A program made the position numbers and the translations under genes. The notes under the pieces were generated by a model. The model worked only from the letters and a program-made list of their open reading frames with translations. It did no database searches and was not told where the DNA came from. A stretch of 44,057 nucleotides of DNA from Candidatus Zixiibacteriota bacterium. GTDB taxonomy: Bacteria; Zixibacteria; MSB-5A5; WJJR01; JAJRUJ01. The stretch is from contig JAJRUJ010000046.1 in the NCBI GenBank assembly GCA_024277855.1, positions 1 through 44,057 on the forward strand. Reading direction: 5' to 3'. Positions 1 to 7,667 of the stretch are shown piece after piece (position 1 is the stretch's first letter; every line of letters begins with the position of its first letter).

Positions 1-1
1 G

Positions 2-211
2 AAGATCATGAGTAAGAAAAAATTCAAAGCCGACCGTGAGAAACAACACAAACTGGCGCTGGCCGCCGGCTTGATAATTCCCGATGAGAAGACCTGTATT
101 ACCTGCCATAACAAGAAGAGCCCGACATTCAAGTCCTTTGACTATGCGAAGATGAAGGCCAAAGGTGTCCATGCCCTGCCGTCGGCCAAACCCGACAGCA
201 CCAAGGGTTGA
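2..211 (+). CDS. 3' end of a c554-like multihaem cytochrome c (partial)
   Basis: The reading frame is open to the left edge, so only the last ~69 residues are seen. They contain one haem-attachment motif, CITCH, after the segment GLIIPDEKT, and end in a short lysine- and proline-rich tail. From family knowledge, this arrangement resembles the C-terminal haem domain of cytochrome c554-like periplasmic electron carriers, where a final CxxCH follows a GLIIP-type stretch. An ATG at 8 could be read as a start, but it would give a protein of 67 residues with no signal peptide, so a truncated longer gene is more likely. The gene ends just before a strong terminator, so it belongs to a transcript separate from the Mtr-like operon downstream, although the shared theme is periplasmic electron transfer. 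Total haem count is unknown. Confidence 0.6.
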   Translation, partial: KIMSKKKFKADREKQHKLALAAGLIIPDEKTCITCHNKKSPTFKSFDYAKMKAKGVHALPSAKPDSTKG

Positions 212-234
212 TCCAGCTTACATTGAAGACAATA

Positions 235-263
235 CCCCCGGACCACGCGGTCCGGGGGTTTTT
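235..263 (+). terminator. Rho-independent terminator of the left-edge cytochrome gene
   Basis: A perfect 10-bp stem (CCCCCGGACC at 235-244 with GGTCCGGGGG at 249-258) with a 4-nt loop is followed by five T residues. It ends the transcript of the partial cytochrome gene 24 bp upstream. Almost the same stem is used again at 5376-5400. Confidence 0.9.
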
Positions 264-513
264 ATCTGGCTTTTCACCGGTGGGGTACGCCACCATCATC
301 AATTCATGAGTATACTCGAATCTACATAGTATTTTAGGGACGGGCATATACATTACCTATATGTATGATATAAAATGTTTTAAATATCGTTGGAGATAGC
401 AAAATTTTACTTGATCTTTTCCTACCCTGCCAAGCATACTTACTAAAATGATCGGAGTATTTTGGTGCATTGTGAATACAATAACTTGAACTTGACCGAT
501 CAAGGAGCACGCG
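264..513 (+). promoter_or_regulatory. AT-rich upstream region of the Mtr-like operon; weak sigma70-like promoter at 411-440
   Basis: No gene is visible here. The stretch 330-480 is clearly more AT-rich than its surroundings. The best sigma70-like match is TTGATC (411-416), an 18-nt spacer and CATACT (435-440), four of six positions in each box. A short dyad, CTTGA-CCGA-TCAAG, lies at 491-504 and overlaps the ribosome-binding site of the small leader ORF. The promoter call is weak; the region is included because it must hold the control signals of the cytochrome operon at 561-5347. Confidence 0.3.
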
Positions 514-567
514 ATGCGCCTCGGGAAACCATCAAGACTTAATGAGCAAACAAGGATGCGATGTTAA
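514..567 (+). CDS. Possible 17-residue leader peptide upstream of the decahaem cytochrome
   Basis: An ATG at 514 sits six bases after a good Shine-Dalgarno sequence (AAGGAG, 502-507). It opens a 17-codon frame rich in Arg and Lys, ending in TAA at 565-567. The stop overlaps the ATG at 561 of the next gene in another frame, the usual geometry for translational coupling. No known leader-peptide family is recognised and the frame is short enough to occur by chance. If real, it could control translation of the cytochrome gene. Confidence 0.3.
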   Translation: MRLGKPSRLNEQTRMRC

Positions 568-1517
568 TCTTTAATTGGCCAAAAACTAAACTCGCAAATC
601 TGGGGGTAAACATGCAAAGCGCATGCGCCCTGGCAATCTCGGCAATTATGTTGATCTTGCCTTCCGCCCCCTTCGCGGGCGATGTCTTAATCGACAATGA
701 GACCTGTCTGGAGTGTCATGAAGACCCCGCTGTGGCAATGCGGCACACGGTTCATCAACTTACCCCGCCGGATGGTTCGGGGGGAGCGATTGCGATTGGT
801 TGCGTAAGCTGTCACGCCGGTGCCGATGCTCATCTTGACGACCCGGATGTGTCGACAATCGAAAACCCTGCCAATCTGTCGATGGAAGCTGAGGCGACAG
901 TCTGTGCGGCCTGCCATCTGAACGACCACCAGGTGTCGATGGTTGAAACCAATCCCCACGAACTTGCCGGTTTGAATTGTTCTGCCTGTCATGCGATTCA
1001 TGCCGCTGGAGAGCAACCTCGGCGATCGTCTGAAACTTGCCTGACCTGCCACGATGATCAGAAAGGGGAATTCGCGCTGAGTTCCAACCATCGTGTCCTG
1101 GAAGGGGTCGTTGAATGTATCGATTGCCACGATATTGCCCAGAAGCTCCAGGTTCCATTTGGAGATATTCTCACCCGGCGGTGTTTCAGTTGTCATGGTG
1201 AACTGGAAGGGCCATACCCCTTTGAGCACCAGGCAACCAATGCCTATAGCGTCGAGGGCGGGGGGTGCCTGGAGTGCCATCGGCCGCATGGGTCAATTTT
1301 CGACCGGCTGTTGCGTGAACCCGGCACCCAGTTGTGCCGACAATGTCATGCGGCGCCTATTCACCAGACAGCGCACAACGGGTTGTTCGCCAATGAAAAT
1401 TGCCTTAACTGCCACGCGGATATCCACGGCTCGTTCGACGATGAACATTATTTCCCGCCCGGCGTGCCGCCGGCCACCTGCTCCCAAAGCGGGTGCCACC
1501 CGTTAGGAGGGAACTAA
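561..1517 (+). CDS. MtrA/DmsE-type periplasmic multihaem cytochrome c (10 CxxCH + 1 CX4CH)
   Basis: This encodes a 318-residue exported cytochrome with ten CxxCH motifs (in order CLECH, CVSCH, CAACH, CSACH, CLTCH, CIDCH, CFSCH, CLECH, CRQCH, CLNCH). An eleventh candidate, C-SQSG-CH, stands close to the C-terminus. Length, haem number and the following barrel gene match the MtrA/PioA/DmsE family, which forms the haem wire inside an outer-membrane porin. The start at 561 gives a signal peptide with two lysines before the hydrophobic core and cleavage near FAG. An internal ATG at 612 follows a GGGGG sequence but would leave an uncharged n-region, so it is second choice. The stop lies 2 bp before the barrel gene, indicating one operon. 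The CX4CH site is unusual: it may bind an extra haem through a dedicated lyase or may be a relic. Confidence 0.85.
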   Translation: MLIFNWPKTKLANLGVNMQSACALAISAIMLILPSAPFAGDVLIDNETCLECHEDPAVAMRHTVHQLTPPDGSGGAIAIGCVSCHAGADAHLDDPDVSTIENPANLSMEAEATVCAACHLNDHQVSMVETNPHELAGLNCSACHAIHAAGEQPRRSSETCLTCHDDQKGEFALSSNHRVLEGVVECIDCHDIAQKLQVPFGDILTRRCFSCHGELEGPYPFEHQATNAYSVEGGGCLECHRPHGSIFDRLLREPGTQLCRQCHAAPIHQTAHNGLFANENCLNCHADIHGSFDDEHYFPPGVPPATCSQSGCHPLGGN

Positions 1518-1519
1518 CC

Positions 1520-3106
1520 ATGAAGGTGTTACGCTTATTCGGCTTGGTTCTCTTGTTAACGATTTGCTGGTCGACGGGTTCGGCCCTTGCCGGCTGGGAA
1601 GGCGAAGGGTCTATCGACCTGGGGTATACATTCCTCGATCAGGTTGGCAACCGGTCCGCATCGCCGGAAACATATGATGTCTATGACGATTTAGGAATCT
1701 CCCTGCGCGGAATAAGACTGCGGTCAACCAACGGCTATCAACTTAATGCCGATTTCTCCAATATCAATCTTGAAAATCGCTCATTTAATGCCCGTCTCCG
1801 TCGGCCCGGCCGGATGAATTTGTCGGGATTTTTTCGCAAAACCCGGCGGGTGTATGATTTTGAAGGCACGACTCGGACCTATCGTACGCGGGGAGGGTTA
1901 GACCTGACCGTTATGCCTTACCGCACAGTAAAGCTTTCCGGAGGGTATTCGCGAGCCGGACTCGACGGCAATATCCTCCCGACTTTGGGTCTATTTAACG
2001 GTTTTCGTGAAGGCGTATCCGGTTCTCCGGAAGAAATCCAAACAGACTACTCGCTTGATGCATATTATTTCGGCGCGCAATTCCGCCTGCAAAAGACCGT
2101 TCTGGGGGTCCGTTATCGGGGTACGGCGCTGACCGACAATCTCGATGCAAAACAGGATCGTTCGGGACGGCATCTGCAAATCACGGTTTTCAGTCCGCTG
2201 CCGGGTTATGAGCGCCTGACGATGGATGGGTTGTTTTCCACCGGTTGGAATCGAGTTGACGACCGGGATAATAAGCGGAAAGAAACCCTGTTCCGTGGCG
2301 GGGGTGCCTGGTCGCTGACCGACGACTGGTCGCTGACATCCACGTTGCGCTTTTCCCGCACCGATAATGAAGCAACCGGCATCGAGACTGATAATGCCGT
2401 AGGCAATTTGTTTGCCCTGCGGCAATTTGCTCACCGGGCCGAAGCGGGCGTCGGGTATGAATTCCGTTCACAGGACGATCTCGTTAGTCGAACCGAAGCG
2501 AATGCGTTTATTCTGCGAGGAATGTATCGCCCGCTGGAGCGACTCCGATTGCGAGGTCAAGTGGCGTTCTATAATAAAGAGGATAACGACAAAACTACTC
2601 TGGTGGGCGACGAAGACGTAATCCGCCATCGTTTTGAAGTCCGCTACGACCATCCCGACGGCCATCGTCTTACCATCCGCTATCGTGATCGTCGACGGGA
2701 TTTTGAAGATATCGGCGCCGAGGCGGATTATCAATCGGTCACGTCGGTGCTCAGCATCAAGGTTCCCCGGTTCGGCACCGGAACCGGTTCGTACGCTTAC
2801 TCAAAAGGCGATTATCGAAACACGAGTTCGGAATTCGCCTTCGAACAACACGTGCTGACTGCGCAGATGTCGTCGGTGCGTTTCCATCATGCGCAATTGT
2901 CCGCCGGGCTGACTTATCTTCGAAGCCGGCTCTCTTCGGACCTCGAGAAAATTCTATTTACTGTCGGGGCGGATGTCGTCCTCCGCAGAGGGTATTCAGT
3001 CGGCTTGAAATATCAGGCACATACCTATGATGATTTTGTGGCGTTTAACCGGTATTACACGGCAAACGTGTTCACTGTAAACGTGCAAAAAACGGTTCAA
3101 TTCTAA
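1520..3106 (+). CDS. MtrB/PioB-type outer-membrane beta-barrel (porin of the cytochrome conduit)
   Basis: A 528-residue protein with a signal peptide (hydrophobic residues ~5-25, cleavage near ALAG). The rest alternates short polar and aromatic stretches typical of beta strands, with many Arg/Asp/Tyr residues, and ends in a C-terminal phenylalanine (VQKTVQF), the outer-membrane assembly signal. From position between a DmsE-type cytochrome and a multihaem lipoprotein it is assigned to the MtrB/PioB group, which sheathes the periplasmic cytochrome across the outer membrane. The start at 1520 follows AGGAGGG with good spacing, 2 bp after the cytochrome stop. It is shorter than well-known MtrB proteins (about 700 residues) and has no CxxC motif near its N-terminus. 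Sequence alone cannot give the strand number. Confidence 0.75.
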   Translation: MKVLRLFGLVLLLTICWSTGSALAGWEGEGSIDLGYTFLDQVGNRSASPETYDVYDDLGISLRGIRLRSTNGYQLNADFSNINLENRSFNARLRRPGRMNLSGFFRKTRRVYDFEGTTRTYRTRGGLDLTVMPYRTVKLSGGYSRAGLDGNILPTLGLFNGFREGVSGSPEEIQTDYSLDAYYFGAQFRLQKTVLGVRYRGTALTDNLDAKQDRSGRHLQITVFSPLPGYERLTMDGLFSTGWNRVDDRDNKRKETLFRGGGAWSLTDDWSLTSTLRFSRTDNEATGIETDNAVGNLFALRQFAHRAEAGVGYEFRSQDDLVSRTEANAFILRGMYRPLERLRLRGQVAFYNKEDNDKTTLVGDEDVIRHRFEVRYDHPDGHRLTIRYRDRRRDFEDIGAEADYQSVTSVLSIKVPRFGTGTGSYAYSKGDYRNTSSEFAFEQHVLTAQMSSVRFHHAQLSAGLTYLRSRLSSDLEKILFTVGADVVLRRGYSVGLKYQAHTYDDFVAFNRYYTANVFTVNVQKTVQF

Positions 3107-3121
3107 TCGGGAGGACGGGCG

Positions 3122-5347
3122 ATGAAAAGCCTCAAACTTATTTTTATCCTCTGCCTGGCAGTCATCACAATCGCCGTATTCACCTCGTGCGAGCGAAAAG
3201 TAACCAACGAAACGACCAAGATTGTCTCGCCGGGGGATGCAAAATATGTTGGTTCCGAGACGTGTCAGCCATGCCACGCAGATAACTACGCGGACTTTAT
3301 GCAGTCAGGGCATCCATACAAACTCAATGATGCCGTCGACGCACAACAGCCCGGTTACTATCCGTTTGGTGACCTGGAGGGTCCGCCTCCGGGAATGAGC
3401 TGGGACCAGGTGAGGATGGTGATCGGCGGTTTCCGCTGGAAAGCGCGCTTCATTAATCAGGAAGGGTATATCATCACCGGCGACGATGCCAGCGCCACCA
3501 CTCAATGGAACCTGCCGACAAATGACCACCCCGAATCCGAATGGGTGGGGTACCATGCTGGTCAGAAAAACGTGGAGTATAAATGCGGGCCGTGCCATAT
3601 GACCGCCTACAGTCCCGAAGGGAACCAGCTTGGTTTACCCGGCCTGATCGGGACATGGGAGTTCAACGGTGTTCAATGTGAAGAATGTCACGGGCCGGGT
3701 GAATTCCACGCGGAAAAACCCGAATCGTTCGCGATGAAGATTGACCGCACGAATCAGCAGTGCGGCAAATGCCATATTCGTGGCGACAAGTCGGAAATCC
3801 CGGCCAGCGGCGGATTTATCAAACACCATGAACAATGGAATGAAATCTTCCGGAGTAAGCACCTTGCCCTGCAATGTGTCGATTGTCATGATCCGCATAA
3901 GGGTTTGCACGAGAAAAACCCGAACCGCGCCGCGGCGATTCGTTCAAAATGTGAGAGTTGCCACTTTGATGAGGCCGGCGCCTATGAGGAATCGGCCCTG
4001 CCGCATGAAGGTTTAAATATCGACTGTATCGCTTGTCATATGCCGAAAGCGGCAAAATCAGCTCGCAGCGTCGCCGAATATGTCGGCGATGTCCGTTCGC
4101 ATCTGTTTGGAATAAACACCGACCCCGATGCAGAGATGTTTAATGCTGAGGGCAATCTGGCCAACGGGTACTTAACGCTCGAATACACCTGCCTCCAGTG
4201 TCATTCGACCAAGGACAAAGAATGGGCGGCGGCCGCGGCCTCTGCGATTCATCCGGTGTCCCATGCCGGTGCTTCGGAGTATGTCGGGTCAAGTACCTGC
4301 GCAACATGTCATGAGACCATCTACTCGGATTTTGTTAAGTCCGGCCATCCCTACAAATTGAACAAGGCCGCAGACGCGCAACAGCCGGGGTATTACCCCT
4401 TTGGCGACCTGGAAGGTCCGCCTGACGGGTATACCTGGGATCAGGTCAGTTATGTCATCGGCGGTTTCCGGTGGAAAGCGCGCTTCATCGATCTCAACGG
4501 ATATATTATTACCGGCGAGGATGCTGAAGCCACCACACAGTGGAACCTGCCGACCAATGATGACCCTGAACCCGAATGGGTGGGCTATCACGCCGGCGAG
4601 AAAAACGTAGAGTATAACTGTGGGCCTTGTCACATGACCGCCTATAATCCGGTGGGCAATCAGGATGGTTTGCCGGGCATGGTCGGCACCTGGGAATTCG
4701 GCGGTATTCAGTGCGAAGAATGTCACGGCGCCGGAGAACAGCACACTCAGGATCCGCGCGGTGTTCAGATGGTTGTCGAACGCTCCAACCATGCGTGCGG
4801 GAAATGCCACATCCGTGGTGATGTCGGAGATATTCCGGCCAGCGGCGGGTTTGTCAAACACCACGAGCAATGGAATGAACTGTTTAGCAGCAAGCATGCC
4901 TCAATTGGCTGTGTCGACTGCCATGATCCGCACAAGGGCCTGCACGAAAAGAATCCCGACCGCGCTGCGGCGATTAAGTCAAAGTGTGAAAGCTGTCACT
5001 TCAAGGAAGCGGGCAATTTTGCCAAATCCGATCTGCCCATGTACGGCGAAGGTGTCACTTGCCTGGATTGTCATATGCCTAAGGCGGCAAAATCGGCGCG
5101 GTCGGTAGCGACCTATGTCGGGGATGTGCGTTCACATATGTTCGGCATCAACACCGACCCTGACGCGCCGATGTTCAGCGCTGACGGCAAGTCGGCCCTC
5201 GGCTACTTGACGTTGGATTTCACGTGTCTGAAATGTCACACGGACGAAGATAAATCCTGGGCTGCCGAGAACGCCCACAATGTTCATCCCGATGAAAATT
5301 CACCAATCGGACCGAATCCAGACGGGTTTACCTCGTACAGTCAGTAA
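3122..5347 (+). CDS. 16-haem outer-membrane cytochrome lipoprotein made of two tandem octahaem units
   Basis: A 741-residue protein with a lipoprotein signal peptide (hydrophobic residues 5-20, then VFTSC with the lipidated cysteine at about 23). It contains 16 CxxCH motifs in two sets of eight. Unit 1 (residues ~41-385) has CQPCH, CGPCH, CEECH, CGKCH, CVDCH, CESCH, CIACH, CLQCH; unit 2 (~386-730) has CATCH, CGPCH, CEECH, CGKCH, CVDCH, CESCH, CLDCH, CLKCH. Long stretches such as the SGHPYKL, GGFRWKARF and GINTDPDA segments are the same in both units. The fold of each unit is probably c554-like. As the third gene of an MtrA-MtrB operon (16-bp gap, ribosome-binding site GGGAGGACG) it fits the role of the outer-surface cytochrome that passes electrons to or from an external substrate. 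It is not a homologue of MtrC/OmcA that I can recognise, and the substrate is unknown. Confidence 0.85.
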   Translation: MKSLKLIFILCLAVITIAVFTSCERKVTNETTKIVSPGDAKYVGSETCQPCHADNYADFMQSGHPYKLNDAVDAQQPGYYPFGDLEGPPPGMSWDQVRMVIGGFRWKARFINQEGYIITGDDASATTQWNLPTNDHPESEWVGYHAGQKNVEYKCGPCHMTAYSPEGNQLGLPGLIGTWEFNGVQCEECHGPGEFHAEKPESFAMKIDRTNQQCGKCHIRGDKSEIPASGGFIKHHEQWNEIFRSKHLALQCVDCHDPHKGLHEKNPNRAAAIRSKCESCHFDEAGAYEESALPHEGLNIDCIACHMPKAAKSARSVAEYVGDVRSHLFGINTDPDAEMFNAEGNLANGYLTLEYTCLQCHSTKDKEWAAAAASAIHPVSHAGASEYVGSSTCATCHETIYSDFVKSGHPYKLNKAADAQQPGYYPFGDLEGPPDGYTWDQVSYVIGGFRWKARFIDLNGYIITGEDAEATTQWNLPTNDDPEPEWVGYHAGEKNVEYNCGPCHMTAYNPVGNQDGLPGMVGTWEFGGIQCEECHGAGEQHTQDPRGVQMVVERSNHACGKCHIRGDVGDIPASGGFVKHHEQWNELFSSKHASIGCVDCHDPHKGLHEKNPDRAAAIKSKCESCHFKEAGNFAKSDLPMYGEGVTCLDCHMPKAAKSARSVATYVGDVRSHMFGINTDPDAPMFSADGKSALGYLTLDFTCLKCHTDEDKSWAAENAHNVHPDENSPIGPNPDGFTSYSQ
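3242..5311 (+). repeat. Internal tandem duplication within the 16-haem cytochrome gene
   Basis: Two head-to-tail units of about 1035 bp (3242-4276 and 4277-5311) encode octahaem domains that align without large gaps along their full length; all eight haem motifs correspond one to one. The units are joined by a short Ala/His-rich linker. The DNA has drifted mainly at third codon positions, suggesting a duplication that has been kept under selection. Confidence 0.85.
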
Positions 5348-5375
5348 TCGGTAAAAGTGTGTCTCCTATTGAATA

Positions 5376-5406
5376 CCCCCGGGCCGTGCCGGTCCGGGGG
5401 ATTTTT
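5376..5406 (+). terminator. Rho-independent terminator of the mtrA-mtrB-cytochrome operon
   Basis: A 10-bp GC-rich stem (5376-5385 with 5391-5400, one G-U pair) with a 5-nt loop is followed by ATTTTTT. It closes the plus-strand electron-transfer operon 28 bp after the stop codon. Confidence 0.9.
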
Positions 5407-5438
5407 TATTGCGGGAGGAGAACTGACTCATCTGCCAT

Positions 5439-5467
5439 AAAAAAACCCGGCGGGGGGACCCGCCGGG
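5439..5467 (-). terminator. Rho-independent terminator of the tetR-mtrA-mtrB operon (minus strand)
   Basis: Read on the minus strand, a 9-bp stem (CCCGGCGGG with CCCGCCGGG, 5459-5467 and 5446-5454) is followed by a run of seven T (plus-strand A at 5439-5445). It lies just past the end of the interrupted barrel gene, so transcription is apparently meant to run through the whole 5498-9297 unit, including the part after the in-frame stop. Confidence 0.9.
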
Positions 5468-5497
5468 CGAATGCAACACTTACCTGATTTGTTGGTT

Positions 5498-5944
5498 TTA
5501 CATCCCCGTGATCGTCACACCTGCCCGAACGACGAAGAGGGAACCGGATTCGATGCCGTAAACATACCCTTCGTTGTCGGTCAGATCATAGTAGTTGATC
5601 CCGGCGTCAAAACTCATCCGCGGACTGATCTGGTATGAACCGCTCAAAGCGATATTGAGCTGCTTGTAGTCCAGATTCGAGTATTCGTAAATTCCGCTGT
5701 AGTCATAGTTGCCGGATTCGATTGATTCCAGGATTTCTGCGGAAACCTCGGGCATCTCCACCGGGTCGAATTCGGCGGTAGAGATGGTGAAATTACCGTT
5801 CAGATTCACCGTTAATGCTGACCGGGGATGGAAAGAGATACCGCCCGAAATGATTTGTGCGGTGTTGTTGTAGTCGGTCACGCCGAGGAGCGAACCATAA
5901 TGCTTGACACCTCCGCCGGAGGTGTTTGCCGTGATGCCGCCCGC
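5498..5944 (-). pseudogene. C-terminal part of the MtrB-like barrel, cut off by an in-frame TGA
   Basis: Directly after the TGA at 5947-5945 the same frame stays open for another 148 codons to a TAA at 5498. The encoded sequence begins AGGITANTSGG, continues with typical strand-turn-strand patterns (NGNFTIST, LNIALSGSYQI, AGINYYDL) and ends RAGVTITGM. This is the missing end of the barrel: with it the protein would be about 719 residues, the usual MtrB/PioB size. A GTG at 5881 could in theory start a separate product, but it has no good ribosome-binding site and a fragment of a barrel would not fold alone. Either the gene is inactivated by a point mutation, the TGA is read through, or the base is a sequencing error. 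Confidence 0.7.
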
Positions 5945-7657
5945 TCACCCATCCATGATCGCAACAGTTACCGGCCCATTCGACTCGTCGAAAAGATATG
6001 ACGCAGAGCCGAAGAAATTCCACTCGGGACGCGGAGTATAGGTAAACGACACGGCCGGTTGATAGACGGTGCGTTCATAATCCAGACTGTCGAGATCATC
6101 ATTGGTTTCTAATGTGACATTGGCGGTCACCTGCGCCGAAAACTGCGGTGAGGGCCGTAAATTGAGCCGGAAGTCGGCTTGGTGGGCCACTGTCGGCTGA
6201 TTGGTGATTTCGCCGGTGCGCAGGGCGTCCCGTTGGTAATAGTACACCAGCCCGGGGACGTTCTGCCCGCTTCGTTCAAACAACCCTTTGTAATTGGTGA
6301 AAGGGTTATCGGTCAGCTCCAGACGGTATTTTAGCCGGGCATTCACCCGCACAGACGGCCGGTAACTGGCTTTCAGTTGCCCGATATACCGATTGGTCGT
6401 CTGCTTGACCCCGGCATACGGGTAATCATCACGTTGTTCGGCCTCATACCCGGCCAGAAACGCCAGAGTAGTCCGCCGGTCGGGCCGATAGGTTAACTCG
6501 GTTTCGGCGTTACCGCGCCGACCGGTCAGGATCGAATACCGCGTGTAATCGAAATCCTGTCCGCCGCCACTGCGCCCGTCGCGGTAATTCGGCAGATCGA
6601 CAAAATACTCATCGGCATCGCGATGACTCCCCGACGCCTGCGCCCGGAGGGACGCCCTTGGCGAAAGTCGAACGGAGTATTTGGCCGAACCGGAAATGAT
6701 GGTGGTTTTGAGATTGCTATGGTCATTTTTCGCGGTAGTCGCGGACACCCGAGCCAGCAGCGTCCCCTTACCCAGGGCATAGCGGCCCTTGAGTGCGTGG
6801 GACATCTTCTTGACTTCGGGAATCAAATTGACCAGCATGTCCTCGTCTTCAAAGATCAACCGTGAGGCGAACTCATCACCCTTTTGCGCGGTCGGCTCCT
6901 TGGTCGGATGGGCCGCGGAGTCGTAATAGATCTCCGGGGTGGCGGCGTTGGATTTGAAGATCCGATAGCCGAATTCGTACCCGATGGAGCCTTTTTCATT
7001 TTGGGCCGTCGCACCGAGTGAGAGTTCATGCGAGACCCGGTCGCGTTCGGCGGCAAATGACTCGATGTGGCAGGTGGCACAATGCATCAAGGCGAGCGTC
7101 TGGTCGTCGCCTTTTTCGAGGATTGTCCGGTGTGCCGCCGATAGTTTGAGCCAGCCGGCGTCCCGAGGGTTAAACTCTATCTCGGTCTTGATTTCGTGAC
7201 GGGTGAAACCGTACTCGGAACCAGGGTCCAGATCCTCGTGGGTGATCATCTTGCCGCCCTTGGAAATACCTTCCCGGTCCAGCGATTCCCGGACTTCAAG
7301 GTTTGCCAGCAGGTCGGTTGGTTTGATATGCTCCAGCGACCGATAGGAAAGTTTGAACTTCCACTGGTCGGCAATGCGGGCAGTGCCGAAAAGATCGACA
7401 TTGTCGTCATTGTAGAAATGCCCGCGCAGATCGAAAACATTGAAACCGTTGACACCGGAAAGGGCAAACCCGATCTCCGGCATCCCTTCGTCATCCCGAC
7501 CGATATACTCCCCGACCTGGTCGGCAAAGTTGTTGGTACCGGTGTAGTTTCCACCGACATATAACGACCAGCGATAATCGGTCGGTTCCTGTGCCGACGC
7601 CGACGCAAACAAGGCGCCGACGACCAGCAGTGTTGCAAACAATAGCTTTCGCGTCAT
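5945..7657 (-). CDS. MtrB/PioB-type outer-membrane barrel with an internal CxxCH motif; prematurely stopped
   Basis: The 570 residues from ATG 7657 (ribosome-binding site AAGGAGG, 5 bp upstream) begin with a signal peptide (LLFATLLVVGALFASASAQ) followed by barrel-like sequence. They belong to the MtrB/PioB family by context: the gene lies 10 bp after a decahaem DmsE-type cytochrome. A CxxCH haem motif (CATCH, residues ~193-197) sits in the N-terminal third, unusual for a porin; it could place one covalent haem at the cytochrome-barrel interface. The frame ends at TGA 5947-5945 without a C-terminal aromatic residue, but the same frame resumes at once, so the product is probably truncated or the stop is suppressed. 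The barrel at 1520-3106 is a distant relative rather than a recent copy. Confidence 0.75.
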   Translation of the reverse strand: MTRKLLFATLLVVGALFASASAQEPTDYRWSLYVGGNYTGTNNFADQVGEYIGRDDEGMPEIGFALSGVNGFNVFDLRGHFYNDDNVDLFGTARIADQWKFKLSYRSLEHIKPTDLLANLEVRESLDREGISKGGKMITHEDLDPGSEYGFTRHEIKTEIEFNPRDAGWLKLSAAHRTILEKGDDQTLALMHCATCHIESFAAERDRVSHELSLGATAQNEKGSIGYEFGYRIFKSNAATPEIYYDSAAHPTKEPTAQKGDEFASRLIFEDEDMLVNLIPEVKKMSHALKGRYALGKGTLLARVSATTAKNDHSNLKTTIISGSAKYSVRLSPRASLRAQASGSHRDADEYFVDLPNYRDGRSGGGQDFDYTRYSILTGRRGNAETELTYRPDRRTTLAFLAGYEAEQRDDYPYAGVKQTTNRYIGQLKASYRPSVRVNARLKYRLELTDNPFTNYKGLFERSGQNVPGLVYYYQRDALRTGEITNQPTVAHQADFRLNLRPSPQFSAQVTANVTLETNDDLDSLDYERTVYQPAVSFTYTPRPEWNFFGSASYLFDESNGPVTVAIMDG

Positions 7658-7667
7658 CTTTGCCTCC

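Noticed and set aside
687-1289. 200-residue minus-strand frame within the first cytochrome gene
   Set aside because: It lies entirely opposite a gene with ten haem motifs in order; no family features are seen.
5945-5947. Genome-wide recoding of TGA (as Trp or Gly)
   Set aside because: Many clearly real genes here end in TGA, including overlaps such as GTGA (pta-ackA) and TGATG (pth-rpsF), so the standard code applies.
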